Source of the DNA: UBA2966 sp965242505
GTDB lineage: Bacteria > Pseudomonadota > Alphaproteobacteria > UBA2966
NCBI GenBank assembly: GCA_965242505.1
Contig: OZ251449.1
Span: 124,001 to 188,000, forward strand
DNA length: 64,000 nt
Reading direction: 5' to 3'
The notes beneath the pieces are model-generated. The model had not been told where the DNA came from and did not search any database. It saw nothing but the letters and a program-made list of their open reading frames with translations. Positions 43,205 through 51,337 of the stretch are shown piece after piece (the stretch's first letter is position 1; each line of letters begins with the position of its first letter). Made by a program: the position numbers and the translations under genes.

Positions 43205-43678
43205 ATGACCGCGTTCGAACAAGCCACCCTCGCCGCGCAAGATGCGGCCTTCTGGGTCGCCGTCGTCGGCGCCGCCGCTGCGTTCGTGTCCGCCGTCGCC
43301 TCCGCCGCCGCGGCGTGGGGGATATGGTACGGCATCCGCGCCATGGTCCGCGCCAACAAGGACCGCGCCGTGATCCTCGATCGGCAACACGAAGCCGACG
43401 AACGCCGCCACAAGGAAGCCATGGCGGCGCACGCCGAAACCATGGCTGCGCACGCCGAAGCGATGGTCGAGGGGGCCCGCCGCCACAAGGAAGCGATGGC
43501 CGAGGGGGCCCGCCGTCACGCCGAAGCGATGGCCGAGGGCGCCCGCCGCCACGAGGAGGCCATGGATGCGCTCGCCATGCAGGGGCGCAGCCTCGAGGCC
43601 CTGATCGGCGGCCTCGAGCGCCAGACCGCCAGCCTGGAGCGCGTCGTCGAACGGACCGCCCCGCCGCCCGCCGAATGA
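43205..43678 (+). CDS. Membrane-anchored coiled-coil protein with 11-residue repeats, unknown function
   Basis: A 157-residue protein: one or two N-terminal hydrophobic helices (about residues 15-48, VAVVGAAAAFVSAVASAAAAWG), then a long charged helix. The helix contains near-identical 11-residue repeats of the type RRHKEAMAEGA (about residues 90-123), flanked by related MAAHAEA repeats. Eleven-residue periodicity is the mark of a right-handed coiled coil. I recognise no named family. A GAAAGGAG ribosome site precedes the ATG. Repeats flank it on both sides and the autotransporter gene follows, so a role at the cell envelope is possible but unproven. Confidence 0.75.
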   Translation: MTAFEQATLAAQDAAFWVAVVGAAAAFVSAVASAAAAWGIWYGIRAMVRANKDRAVILDRQHEADERRHKEAMAAHAETMAAHAEAMVEGARRHKEAMAEGARRHAEAMAEGARRHEEAMDALAMQGRSLEALIGGLERQTASLERVVERTAPPPAE

Positions 43679-43795
43679 CCCCCCTGCCGTCTCCCCCTTC
43701 TTCTCCCTCCCCCTTTCTTCTCCCCTCCCCTCCCCCTCCCTCTTCTCCCTCTCCCTTGCAGGGGGAGGGTCGGGGTGGGGGTCGCGGCCAGGGGG
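43678..43795. repeat. Degenerate B hairpin repeat between the coiled-coil gene and the autotransporter
   Basis: A C/T-rich lead (TCTCCCCCTTCTTCTCCC) is followed by one B hairpin (about 43750-43785). Together with the promoter region it fills 43679-43982. Confidence 0.75.
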
Positions 43796-43826
43796 GGTCC
43801 GCGGCCCCGCGGCGGCGCGAAATTAG

Positions 43827-43867
43827 GGTCAACTCGAAATTGACCCCCCCCCCCCGCTGGATACAAT
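43827..43867 (+). promoter_or_regulatory. Autotransporter promoter with a 12-C run and a dyad on the -35
   Basis: TTGACC (43840-43845) and TACAAT (43862-43867) match the sigma-70 consensus at 5 of 6 positions each and are spaced by 16 bp. A run of twelve C (43844-43855) supplies ten of the sixteen spacer bases. GGTCAA (43827-43832) forms a perfect inverted repeat with the -35 hexamer over a 7-nt centre. The start codon at 43983 is about 110 bp further on. The arrangement resembles known phase-variable promoters in which slippage of a homopolymer changes spacer length. Confidence 0.65.
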
Positions 43868-43982
43868 GAACGCGCGCGGGGGGAGCTGCGGCTCCCTGGC
43901 CGGTCGGGCGCGGCCGGGCCGCCGTGACGCGCCGAATCCCTCGACTCGTCGTCGAAACGGGAATACCGGAGGAGTTTCCATC

Positions 43983-46900
43983 ATGAACGCAACGAAGACG
44001 GCGCGCCTCGGCCTCGCCGGGGGCATCGCCCTGCTGGCGGCGGCCTTCCTCCTCGCTCCGGGCGCGGCGCGGGCGGCGGACGAGTGCGGGGCGATCTCCA
44101 GCACGGCGCAGACCGCCACCTGCACCGCGACCCACGGCGGCGGCAGCGGCACCTTTGCCGACGGCATCATCTACCAGGACGCGGCGCCCGGCGCGAACAA
44201 CGTCGCCACGGTCGTCGTGCCGGGCGGCTCGACGGCGTGGACGGTCACCTCCGGGGCCGGGGCCACCCGCGCGTCGAACGGCATCACCCTGGACAGCGAC
44301 GCCGCCGCCGGCGGCGGGCTCGCGCTCACGGTCGGCGGCGCCAGCGCCACCGCCAACCGGGTGGCCATCCGCCAGCGCGCGAGCAACGCGAACTCCGGCA
44401 CCGAGGACAACAACGGCATCCTGATCGTCCAGGATCGCACGGGCGCGTCCACAACGACGGTGACCGTCAACGCCGGCGTCACCATCGGGGAGTCGGGCGC
44501 CCGCATGAATCGCCACGGCATCCTCGCCCGGGTGAACGCCGGCTCCGGCGCGGCCACGTTCACCAACCATGCCGCGATCCATTCGACGCTGGAGGGCATT
44601 AACGTCCAGAGGAGCTCGAGTGCCGGCACCACGGCCGCCACGACCATCGAGAACCACGGCGCCATCAGCTCGGGGGAGGAGGGCATCTACCTGAATTACG
44701 CCGCGGCCGCCTCGAACGCCCACACCGGCGGCGCGACGATCACCAACACCGGCGCCATCACGACGTCGGGCGCCACCCAAGACGGCATCCTCATGGACTA
44801 CCGGAACCGGGGCGACGCCGAGATCACCAACAGCGGCGCCATCACCGCCATCCAGTCCGGCTCGAACGGCATCTCGCTGCAGCACACGGGCGCCGCCGGC
44901 GGCGCCACGGTCACCAACGACGGCGACATCAGGTCGCACGCCCTGGGCATCTCCGTCAAGACAAGCGCGAAGACGGCCGCCGGCTCGAACGCCGGCGCCT
45001 CCGTCACCCATTCGGTCGGCGACATCGACGTTTCCAACCAAGCCGGCATCCTGGTCACGGTAGGCGAGGAAGGCGAGACGATCGCCAACGCGGGCGACGC
45101 CGAGATCACGGTCACGGGCGGGTCGGTCGAAGCGCGCGACGAGGCCCTGTTAGCGCGGAACCGCCAGGCCGGCAACGTCGTCATCACGGTCTCCGAAGGC
45201 GTCACGCTGACCTCCCGGACCAAGGAAGGCATCCTCGGCGACCTGCCGAGTTCGAACGTGGTGGGCGGCGTCACCATCACCAACGCGGCGGAGATCACCG
45301 CCGCCAAGGTCGGCATCCTCGTCCGCCGCATGGCGCCCGCCAACGACGGGAACATCTCGATCACCAACCACGGCGCCATCAAGAGGACCGGGGGCGACGT
45401 GGATTTTGCCGGCATCCGGGTCGAGGATGACAGGGGCAAGGGCCACGTCACGGTCACGAACAGCGGCGACATCGGCGAGGCGGGCGCCATGGCCATGCAC
45501 CTGCACGGCATCCAGGTCCAGAAGACGGGGAGTTCGGGCGACCTCTCCGTCACGACCACCGGCGGCTCGATCACCGCGAAAGACCGCGGCATCTATGTGA
45601 CTGACAACGCCGGCCACACGGGCGCCGTCACGATCTCCAACGGCGGCGACGTCACGGCGGATCGCCCCATCTACGTCAACAGGAACGGCGCGGGCCCCGT
45701 CACCATCACCAACACCGGCGGGACCGTGCGGACCGAGTCGTCGCACGCCATTTACGCCTATAACAAGACCGGCGACGCGAGCGACGTGAGGGTCAACGTG
45801 GAGGGCGGGACGGTCCAGTCCTCCCGCAGCGCCCTCAACTTCGCCCACGTCAACGTCGTCCATGCCTTCAACAGAGGCGCGGGCGACGTCATCGTCGACG
45901 TCGCCGACGGCGCCACGCTCATCTCCAGGGTGTCCGAAGCCGTCTACGCCAACCTGGATTCAACAACACTGGCTCCCGACAACCAGGTGAAGATTACCCA
46001 GGGCGGCAGGATGATGGGCCGCACGGGCGTCTACGCCAGGGCGGGAGGCTACGGCGTCGCCGCGGAGGGCGAGGAGGTCGCGGCGCGGGCCGAGGGGAAT
46101 CCCGACGTGATCGACGTCACGTGGACGGGTTCGTTCTCGCACGGGACGACGGAGGCGGAGAAGGCCATGGTCGCCCAGAACGACGAGGGCCGCTTCAGCG
46201 CGGCGAACGTCTCCGATTTGGTCGTTTTCTCCCAGTACATAGAGGCCGAGCGCGCCACCGACGGCCTCTACGGCTCGGCGGCGGGAGTCGAGGCCGCGGT
46301 CATGCCCCGGAGGATCGCAGACAGCACAGGCATACTACAGGTAGTGGCGGCGGGCGACGTCCCGGGCGAGTTCCCGGACGCCGCGGCGCAGACGGCGCTG
46401 CTGGCGGAGACCGGCGACGCTTCGCGAAGGACGGCGATCCTGGCGCAGTTCAGGGCGATGCTGGGGAACGAGGAGATCGATGCGGCGTCGGTCCTCACCG
46501 CCATCGACGGCGCCGCCACGACCGTGGCCGACTTGAGCGACGAAGAGATCCTGGACTATCTGGGCGCGGACACCCCGGGTGCCAGAAGCAATCTGTACAC
46601 CGGGCTGTTCGGTCTCTCGGAGGCGGAGAAGAAGGTGTTGAAGGCGGTGGCGACGGGCGGCGACGTGGACGCCGCGCTCCGGGCCGCGGGCTTCACGGAC
46701 GACCCCGCTGACGACGAGGACTACTGGAGCAGGGTGAAGGCGCTGCTCGACCGCTACAACCCGGGCGGCGTCAGGGTCGCCATGAACGGCGGCTCCATCG
46801 ACTCGCGCGGCGACGGCATCCGCGCCTACTACGCGACGCCCCACGCCAACAACGGCGCCATCAACGTCTCCGTGGGCGAGGGCGCGGAAGTCACCGGCGC

Positions 46901-47225
46901 CAGGGCCGGCATCTACGTCGCCAACGCGGGGCTGGGCGACGTGAGCAGGAACTCCGAATGGGCCAGGTTCCTGCGTCTGGAGAGCGACGCGGAGGACGTG
47001 CGCCAGCAGTTCGTCACGGTGAACGGCATGGTGACGGGCGGGACGGACGCGGCGGTCCACCTTGCGGGCGGCGGGATGCTCCTGGTCGGCGAGACCGGCG
47101 AGGCGCGCGCCGGCTCCTCGGGCGTGGGCGTTCTGGTGAACGATCCGGGCGATGGGGCGATGCCTACGTCACCATCCACGGCCTGGTGCAGGGCGGCGAA
47201 GGCGGCGCCGGGGCGGTCCATCTGA
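43983..47225 (+). CDS. Autotransporter passenger domain, frameshifted before its barrel
   Basis: A 1080-residue open frame: signal peptide (LGLAGGIALLAAAFLLAPGAARAAD), then a long right-handed beta-helix made of many rungs containing ITNxGAI or similar (ATITNTGAITTSG, AEITNSGAITAIQ, VTVTNSGDIGEAG). A helical segment interrupts it (see separate entry). It is Thr/Asn/Gly-rich and Cys-poor, as expected of a secreted adhesin-like protein. A GGAGGAG ribosome site supports ATG 43983; the ATG at 43866 overlaps the -10 element. The frame leaves the true coding frame at 47154-47157 and ends after about 23 out-of-frame residues. As it stands the product could not be surface-displayed through its own barrel. 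Confidence 0.85.
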   Translation: MNATKTARLGLAGGIALLAAAFLLAPGAARAADECGAISSTAQTATCTATHGGGSGTFADGIIYQDAAPGANNVATVVVPGGSTAWTVTSGAGATRASNGITLDSDAAAGGGLALTVGGASATANRVAIRQRASNANSGTEDNNGILIVQDRTGASTTTVTVNAGVTIGESGARMNRHGILARVNAGSGAATFTNHAAIHSTLEGINVQRSSSAGTTAATTIENHGAISSGEEGIYLNYAAAASNAHTGGATITNTGAITTSGATQDGILMDYRNRGDAEITNSGAITAIQSGSNGISLQHTGAAGGATVTNDGDIRSHALGISVKTSAKTAAGSNAGASVTHSVGDIDVSNQAGILVTVGEEGETIANAGDAEITVTGGSVEARDEALLARNRQAGNVVITVSEGVTLTSRTKEGILGDLPSSNVVGGVTITNAAEITAAKVGILVRRMAPANDGNISITNHGAIKRTGGDVDFAGIRVEDDRGKGHVTVTNSGDIGEAGAMAMHLHGIQVQKTGSSGDLSVTTTGGSITAKDRGIYVTDNAGHTGAVTISNGGDVTADRPIYVNRNGAGPVTITNTGGTVRTESSHAIYAYNKTGDASDVRVNVEGGTVQSSRSALNFAHVNVVHAFNRGAGDVIVDVADGATLISRVSEAVYANLDSTTLAPDNQVKITQGGRMMGRTGVYARAGGYGVAAEGEEVAARAEGNPDVIDVTWTGSFSHGTTEAEKAMVAQNDEGRFSAANVSDLVVFSQYIEAERATDGLYGSAAGVEAAVMPRRIADSTGILQVVAAGDVPGEFPDAAAQTALLAETGDASRRTAILAQFRAMLGNEEIDAASVLTAIDGAATTVADLSDEEILDYLGADTPGARSNLYTGLFGLSEAEKKVLKAVATGGDVDAALRAAGFTDDPADDEDYWSRVKALLDRYNPGGVRVAMNGGSIDSRGDGIRAYYATPHANNGAINVSVGEGAEVTGARAGIYVANAGLGDVSRNSEWARFLRLESDAEDVRQQFVTVNGMVTGGTDAAVHLAGGGMLLVGETGEARAGSSGVGVLVNDPGDGAMPTSPSTAWCRAAKAAPGRSI
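46240..46770 (+). other. Helical domain embedded in the autotransporter passenger
   Basis: About 175 residues between beta-helix rungs lack the ITNxGAI pattern and read as amphipathic helices (RRTAILAQFRAMLGNEEIDAA shortened; DLSDEEILDYLG; SEAEKKVLKAVATGG; YWSRVKALLDRYN). The beta-helix pattern resumes with RVAMNGGSIDSRGDG. It may be a functional or maturation domain. Confidence 0.55.
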
Positions 47226-48547
47226 CGGGCGGCGGCGGCGTGGCGGTCGGCCCGACCGGGCGCGTGATGGCCAACGGCGCCGACAGGGCCATCCGGACCG
47301 ACGATCCGACCACCCCGGTGGTCGTGTTCGTGCCCGGCAACACGGCCGTGACGGGCAACGTGTCGCGGGAGGCCGTCGAGTCGCTGACGGACAGGGTGAC
47401 CGGCGCTCTCCCCGCGCAGACCAGGTGGGGCGTGACCGACGACGAGGGTCCCACCGGCGGACTGAGAGAGGAATCCCTGTTCGAGAATCCTGATGAGGGT
47501 GGCAACATCGCTCTGAACCCCGAGGACTATCAGCGGGCGCCGTGCGCCACGGGCGAGACCCGCGGCGAGGACGGCATATGCCGGATGGAAGAGATGGAAG
47601 AGAAGGAGCCGCCGCGGCGGCAGCCGTCGCCGACCTTCGATTGCGACGTGGCGGCGATGGTGAACGACCGCTGCCGGCTGTACGAGGCGCTGCCGTCGAT
47701 GCTGCTGGCGATGAACGGCCTTCCGACCTACGCGGAGCGGGCGTCGGCGGCGCGGGACGCCAAGGGCGGCTGGGCGCGCGTGGAGGCCGCGGGCGGCAGG
47801 TGGGAGGCGGACGGCTCGACGCGGACGGACGTGGCCTACGACCACCGCCGCCGCGGGCTGCGCGCGGGCGTGGACTTCATGGCCGACGCGACCGGCCGCC
47901 TCGGCCTGTCGGTGCACGGCCTGCGGGGTTCGGCGGAGATGGCGTCGGTGGGCGAGGTCGAGACGTCGGCCTCCGGCGTGGGCGTACATGCGACGACGTT
48001 CTCCTCCGGCGGCTTCCACGTGGACGTGCAGGCGGCGATGACGTGGTACGACGTGGACCTGAAGTCGGCCGTTCGCGGCCCGCTGAAGAGCGGCGTGAAG
48101 GGCCGGGGCTACGCCGTGGGCGTGGAGGCCGGCCGGCGCGCGCCGGGCGCGGGCGGGGTGTCGGTGACGCCGCGCGCGGGTCTGGCGTGGTCGAAGGTGG
48201 CCCTGGACGGCTTCACGGAGGAGGTGATGGACGGCGCGCGCGTGTCCGTGGACGACGCGGAGAGCCTGAAGGGCCGCGCGGGCGTGTCCGTGGCGGCGTC
48301 GGCGGCCGGCGGCCGCTTCTTCGGTTCGGTGGACCTGGAGCAGGAGTTCTCGGAGGAGACGGTGGCGAAGGCGTCGGGGACGGCGCTGGCGGCGACCGCC
48401 GAGTCGACGCGGCTCCGCTTCGCGATAGGCGGCGACCATCGCTGGGGCGACGGCCGCTACGCGCTCCGGAGCGCCGTCAACTACGCGGCGGGCGGCGCCG
48501 GCAACCGCGACTTCGGGGCCGGCGTGACCTTCGCCATGCGCTTCTGA
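47153..48547 (+). pseudogene. Autotransporter end of passenger and beta-barrel translocator, out of frame with the passenger
   Basis: This is the C-terminal part of the same gene in the frame two bases over. From 47156 it reads GDAYVTIHGLVQGGEGG, which continues the passenger, then a linker with two Cys pairs (CATGETRGEDGICR and FDCDVAAMVNDRC), then a typical autotransporter barrel of about 270 residues (GGWARVEAAGGRWEADGS ... GAGVTFAMRF) ending in the terminal Phe recognised by BAM. One extra base in the G run at 47154-47157 would join the frames into a protein of about 1521 residues. The barrel shows no other damage. No good start codon precedes it, so it would not be made alone. Confidence 0.85.
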
Positions 48548-48585
48548 CCCGCCGGCGGTCGTCGAGGCTTCCGGAAGCCGTCGAC

Positions 48586-48672
48586 GCTCCTCCCCCCTGG
48601 CCACCCACACTCCTCCCCCCTGACCACTGATACTCCTCCCCCCTGACAGGGGGGAGGTCGGGAGGGGGGCCG
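48586..48672. repeat. Inverted A-type hairpin repeat behind the autotransporter
   Basis: Three short CTCCTCCCCCCTG arms precede a full A hairpin (about 48631-48668), starting 39 bp after the autotransporter stop. There is no B arm. Confidence 0.8.
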
Positions 48673-48720
48673 CACGAACACGCGCTTGCGGACGGCCTCG
48701 CAACGGTGTAGCCTCGGCCC

Positions 48721-49245
48721 ATGACCATGACCGCGCACGTAACCGGCTTCGACACGCTGACCTACGCGCGCCGCCTCAAGGCGGCCGGCGTGGACGAGGC
48801 CCAAGCGGAAGCGCACGCCGAGGCCGTCCGCGACGCCGTGACGGAAGGCGTCGCCACCAAGGACGATCTCGACAAGGGACTCGCCGCCGTCAGGGGCGAC
48901 CTGGACAAGGGGCTCGCCGCGCTCAAGGCCGATGTCGTCCGCCTCGAGGACAAGATGGCGACGAAGGCCGATGTCGCCGAAGTGAAGGCCGAGCTCAAGG
49001 CCGACCTCGACGAGGGACTCGGCGCCGTCAAGGCCGATGTGGCCGAACTCAAGGCCGACATGGCCGAACTCAAGGCCGAACTCAGGACCGACATGGGCGC
49101 GCTCAGGGCCGAACTCAAGACCGACGTGGCCAACCTCGAAACGCGGTTGACGGTCCGCTTCGTCGGCATCGCCGTCGGGATCGTGCTCGCCAACGCCGGC
49201 TTGACCTTCGGCCTGCTCAAGCTGCTGCCCCCGGCCGCCGGTTGA
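48721..49245 (+). CDS. DUF1640 family coiled-coil protein
   Basis: A 174-residue protein opening with FDTLTYARRLKAAGVDEAQAEAHAEA, the head of the DUF1640 family (distant relatives of mitochondrial CCDC90/MCUR1). A long heptad coiled coil follows (KADVAELKADMAELKAEL repeats, about residues 45-140), then a single C-terminal membrane helix (FVGIAVGIVLANAGLTFGLL). Bacterial members are of unknown function and occur near prophages and repeats. Its layout (coil then C-terminal anchor) mirrors the N-terminally anchored coiled-coil protein on the other side of the autotransporter. Repeats flank it on both sides. Confidence 0.85.
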   Translation: MTMTAHVTGFDTLTYARRLKAAGVDEAQAEAHAEAVRDAVTEGVATKDDLDKGLAAVRGDLDKGLAALKADVVRLEDKMATKADVAEVKAELKADLDEGLGAVKADVAELKADMAELKAELRTDMGALRAELKTDVANLETRLTVRFVGIAVGIVLANAGLTFGLLKLLPPAAG

Positions 49246-49246
49246 C

Positions 49247-49385
49247 CCCCGCCCCGACCCGCCCACTGGCAGGGGAGAGGGGACGCGCCGACCCGCGCGC
49301 GCTCCTCCCCCCTGTCCGGGAGGGAGCCATCCATACTCCTCCCCCCTGGACAGGGGGGAGGTCGGGAGGGGGGTGGGTCGCGGTC
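49247..49385. repeat. Partial B and A-type hairpin repeat behind the DUF1640 gene
   Basis: A diverged B arm (CCCGCCCCGACCCGCCC, 49247-49263) directly after the stop codon, and an A hairpin at about 49338-49375, followed by the shared GTCGCGGTCGCGCGACGCCGC tail (shown shortened to GTCGCGGTCGCG). This is the last copy before the nuo cluster. Confidence 0.75.
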
Positions 49386-49492
49386 GCGCGACGCCGCGCA
49401 CTCCTCTCACGCGGCGTCTCGTATGTATCGAACGAGGACGGTCGCTTGACTCCCCGGAACGGGGTAAGTACATGGGTTTGGTTTCCAGACAG

Positions 49493-49570
<78 letters not shown>

Positions 49571-49656
49571 CCATCGCGTCGGACCGGTTCGCGGAACCCG
49601 GATCGGACGGTCGGCCGCCTTCGGATGGTCCGGACGCGTTCGCGCCCAATCTCCGC

Positions 49657-49685
49657 TTTCAATCGCGCGGGCGCGCCCCTATAAT
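49657..49685 (+). promoter_or_regulatory. Promoter of the nuo operon
   Basis: TTTCAA (49657-49662), 17-bp spacer and a perfect TATAAT (49680-49685), in the only gap between tRNA-Asp and nuoA. It leaves a leader of about 105 nt. Confidence 0.55.
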
Positions 49686-49795
49686 GGCGGCCGCGTTCGC
49701 ACGGAGGCGAGGGCGGCGTTTTCGTCGCGTCGCCGGCCGCCGAGCCGACGCGTTCTTCATGGTCCGAGCGACTGTTGGCAACCGTGGCTGGCGGC

Positions 49796-50161
49796 ATGCA
49801 AGGGTTTATCGCCGAATATCTGCCGATTCTCGTGTTCATCGCCATCGCCGTCGGAATGGCCGTCGTCGTCGTGGCCGCCTCGTACGTCGCGGCGCGCCAC
49901 TATCCGGACGGCGAGAAACTCTCGCCCTATGAATGCGGCTTCGAGGCCATCGGCGACGCCCGCCGCCAGTTCGACGTGCGCTTCTATCTCGTCGCCCTGC
50001 TGTTCATCATCTTCGATCTCGAAGTCGCCTTCCTGTTTCCCTGGGCGGTCGCGCTGGGGGACATCGGGGTCTTCGGTTTCTGGTCGATGATGATCTTTCT
50101 CGTCATTCTGACCGTCGGGTTCGTCTACGAGTGGCGGAAGGGAGCGCTCGAATGGGAATGA
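49796..50161 (+). CDS. nuoA: NADH-quinone oxidoreductase subunit A
   Basis: A 121-residue membrane subunit of respiratory complex I with three helices. It contains the family motif YECGFEAIGDARRQFDVRFYLVALLFIIFDLE, of which the loop (here residues about 41-60) reaches toward the quinone site. The ATG at 49796 (MQGFIAEYLPIL) is preferred over an upstream TTG at 49775. First gene of the operon; its stop overlaps the nuoB start region. Confidence 0.96.
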   Translation: MQGFIAEYLPILVFIAIAVGMAVVVVAASYVAARHYPDGEKLSPYECGFEAIGDARRQFDVRFYLVALLFIIFDLEVAFLFPWAVALGDIGVFGFWSMMIFLVILTVGFVYEWRKGALEWE

Positions 50162-50685
50162 CAGCGGCGCCGCAGTCGCCGGACCACGATCTGGACGCGC
50201 CGTTCGAGCGGATGTCCAAGGTCCTCGACGACAAGAGCTTTCTCGTCACCAGGGTCGATGACGTGGCGAACTGGGCGCGAACCGGTTCCCTGTGGTGGAT
50301 GACGTTCGGCCTCGCCTGTTGCGCGGTCGAGATGATGCACGCCTCGATGCCGCGGTACGACCTGGATCGTTTCGGGGTGGTTCCGCGCGCCAGCCCGAGA
50401 CAGTCGGACCTGATGATCGTCGCGGGAACGCTCTGCAACAAGATGGCGCCGGCGTTGCGCAAGGTCTACGACCAGATGGCCGAACCCCGCTGGGTCATTT
50501 CGATGGGGAGCTGCGCCAACGGCGGCGGCTACTACCACTATTCCTACTCGGTCGTCCGGGGCTGCGACCGGATCGTGCCCGTGGACATCTACGTTCCGGG
50601 CTGCCCGCCGACGGCCGAGGCGCTGGTGTACGGGATCCTGCAACTCCAGAAGAAGATACGGCGGACGGGAACGATCACCCGTTAG
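50152..50685 (+). CDS. nuoB: NADH-quinone oxidoreductase subunit B
   Basis: A 177-residue peripheral subunit that carries the terminal iron-sulfur cluster N2 of complex I. The cluster ligands are all seen: the adjacent pair in GLACCAVEMM, Cys in SMGSCANGGG and Cys in VPGCPPTAEAL. It overlaps nuoA by 10 bp. An in-frame ATG six bases later (50158) is an equal alternative start. Confidence 0.97.
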   Translation: MGMTAAPQSPDHDLDAPFERMSKVLDDKSFLVTRVDDVANWARTGSLWWMTFGLACCAVEMMHASMPRYDLDRFGVVPRASPRQSDLMIVAGTLCNKMAPALRKVYDQMAEPRWVISMGSCANGGGYYHYSYSVVRGCDRIVPVDIYVPGCPPTAEALVYGILQLQKKIRRTGTITR

Positions 50686-50728
50686 CGCGGGTCGGCGGTG
50701 CGAAGCCCTTTACGTGGTCACGGGGAAC

Positions 50729-51337
50729 ATGGACGAAGCGCTCTCCGAACTCGCGGAATACGTTGCGGCCGCCTTCCCGGGCGAGGTCGAGGCCGCGGAG
50801 GTCGCGTTCCACGAGCTCGTGGTGGCGGTGGACCGCGAGTCGATCGTCAAGGTCCTGACGTTCCTGCGCGACGACGCCAACTGCGGATTTCGCGTTCTGG
50901 TCGATATCTGCGGCGTGGACTGGCCGGAGCGCGAGACGCGATTCGACGTGGTCTACAACCTGCTCTCGCTCACCCATAATCAGCGCATCCGGGTCAAGGT
51001 CCAGACGGACGAGCGGCGCCCCCTGCCGTCCGTGGCCGGCGTCTTCAGCTCGGCCGGCTGGTACGAACGCGAAGCCTGGGACATGTACGGCATCATGTTC
51101 TCCGGACACTCCGACTTGCGCCGCCTGTTGACCGATTACGGATTCGAGGGCCATCCGCTCCGGAAGGACTTTCCCCTGACCGGGCACGTCGAGCTTCGCT
51201 ACGACGACGAGGAGAAGCGCGTCGTCTACGAGCCCGTGTCCCTGACGCAGGAATTCCGCGCGTTCGATTTCCTGAGCCCGTGGGAAGGCGCGCGGTACGT
51301 CCTCCCGGGGGACGAGAAGGCGCGAGGCGAAGGCTGA
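50729..51337 (+). CDS. nuoC: NADH-quinone oxidoreductase subunit C
   Basis: A 202-residue subunit of the complex I connecting module. Signature seen: REAWDMYGIMFSGHSDLRRLLTDYGFEGHPLRKDFPL (first part WDMYGI, second GHPLRKDFPLTG). ATG at 50729 follows GGGGAA; a GTG at 50714 is possible. Separate nuoC and nuoD genes, as is usual in alphaproteobacteria. Its stop overlaps the nuoD start (TGATG). Confidence 0.95.
   Translation: MDEALSELAEYVAAAFPGEVEAAEVAFHELVVAVDRESIVKVLTFLRDDANCGFRVLVDICGVDWPERETRFDVVYNLLSLTHNQRIRVKVQTDERRPLPSVAGVFSSAGWYEREAWDMYGIMFSGHSDLRRLLTDYGFEGHPLRKDFPLTGHVELRYDDEEKRVVYEPVSLTQEFRAFDFLSPWEGARYVLPGDEKARGEG

Noticed and set aside
43866..43982. Earlier ATG (43866) as the autotransporter start
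   Set aside because: It overlaps the -10 element and would add an Arg/Gly-rich stretch before a well-formed signal peptide; the ATG at 43983 has a good ribosome site.
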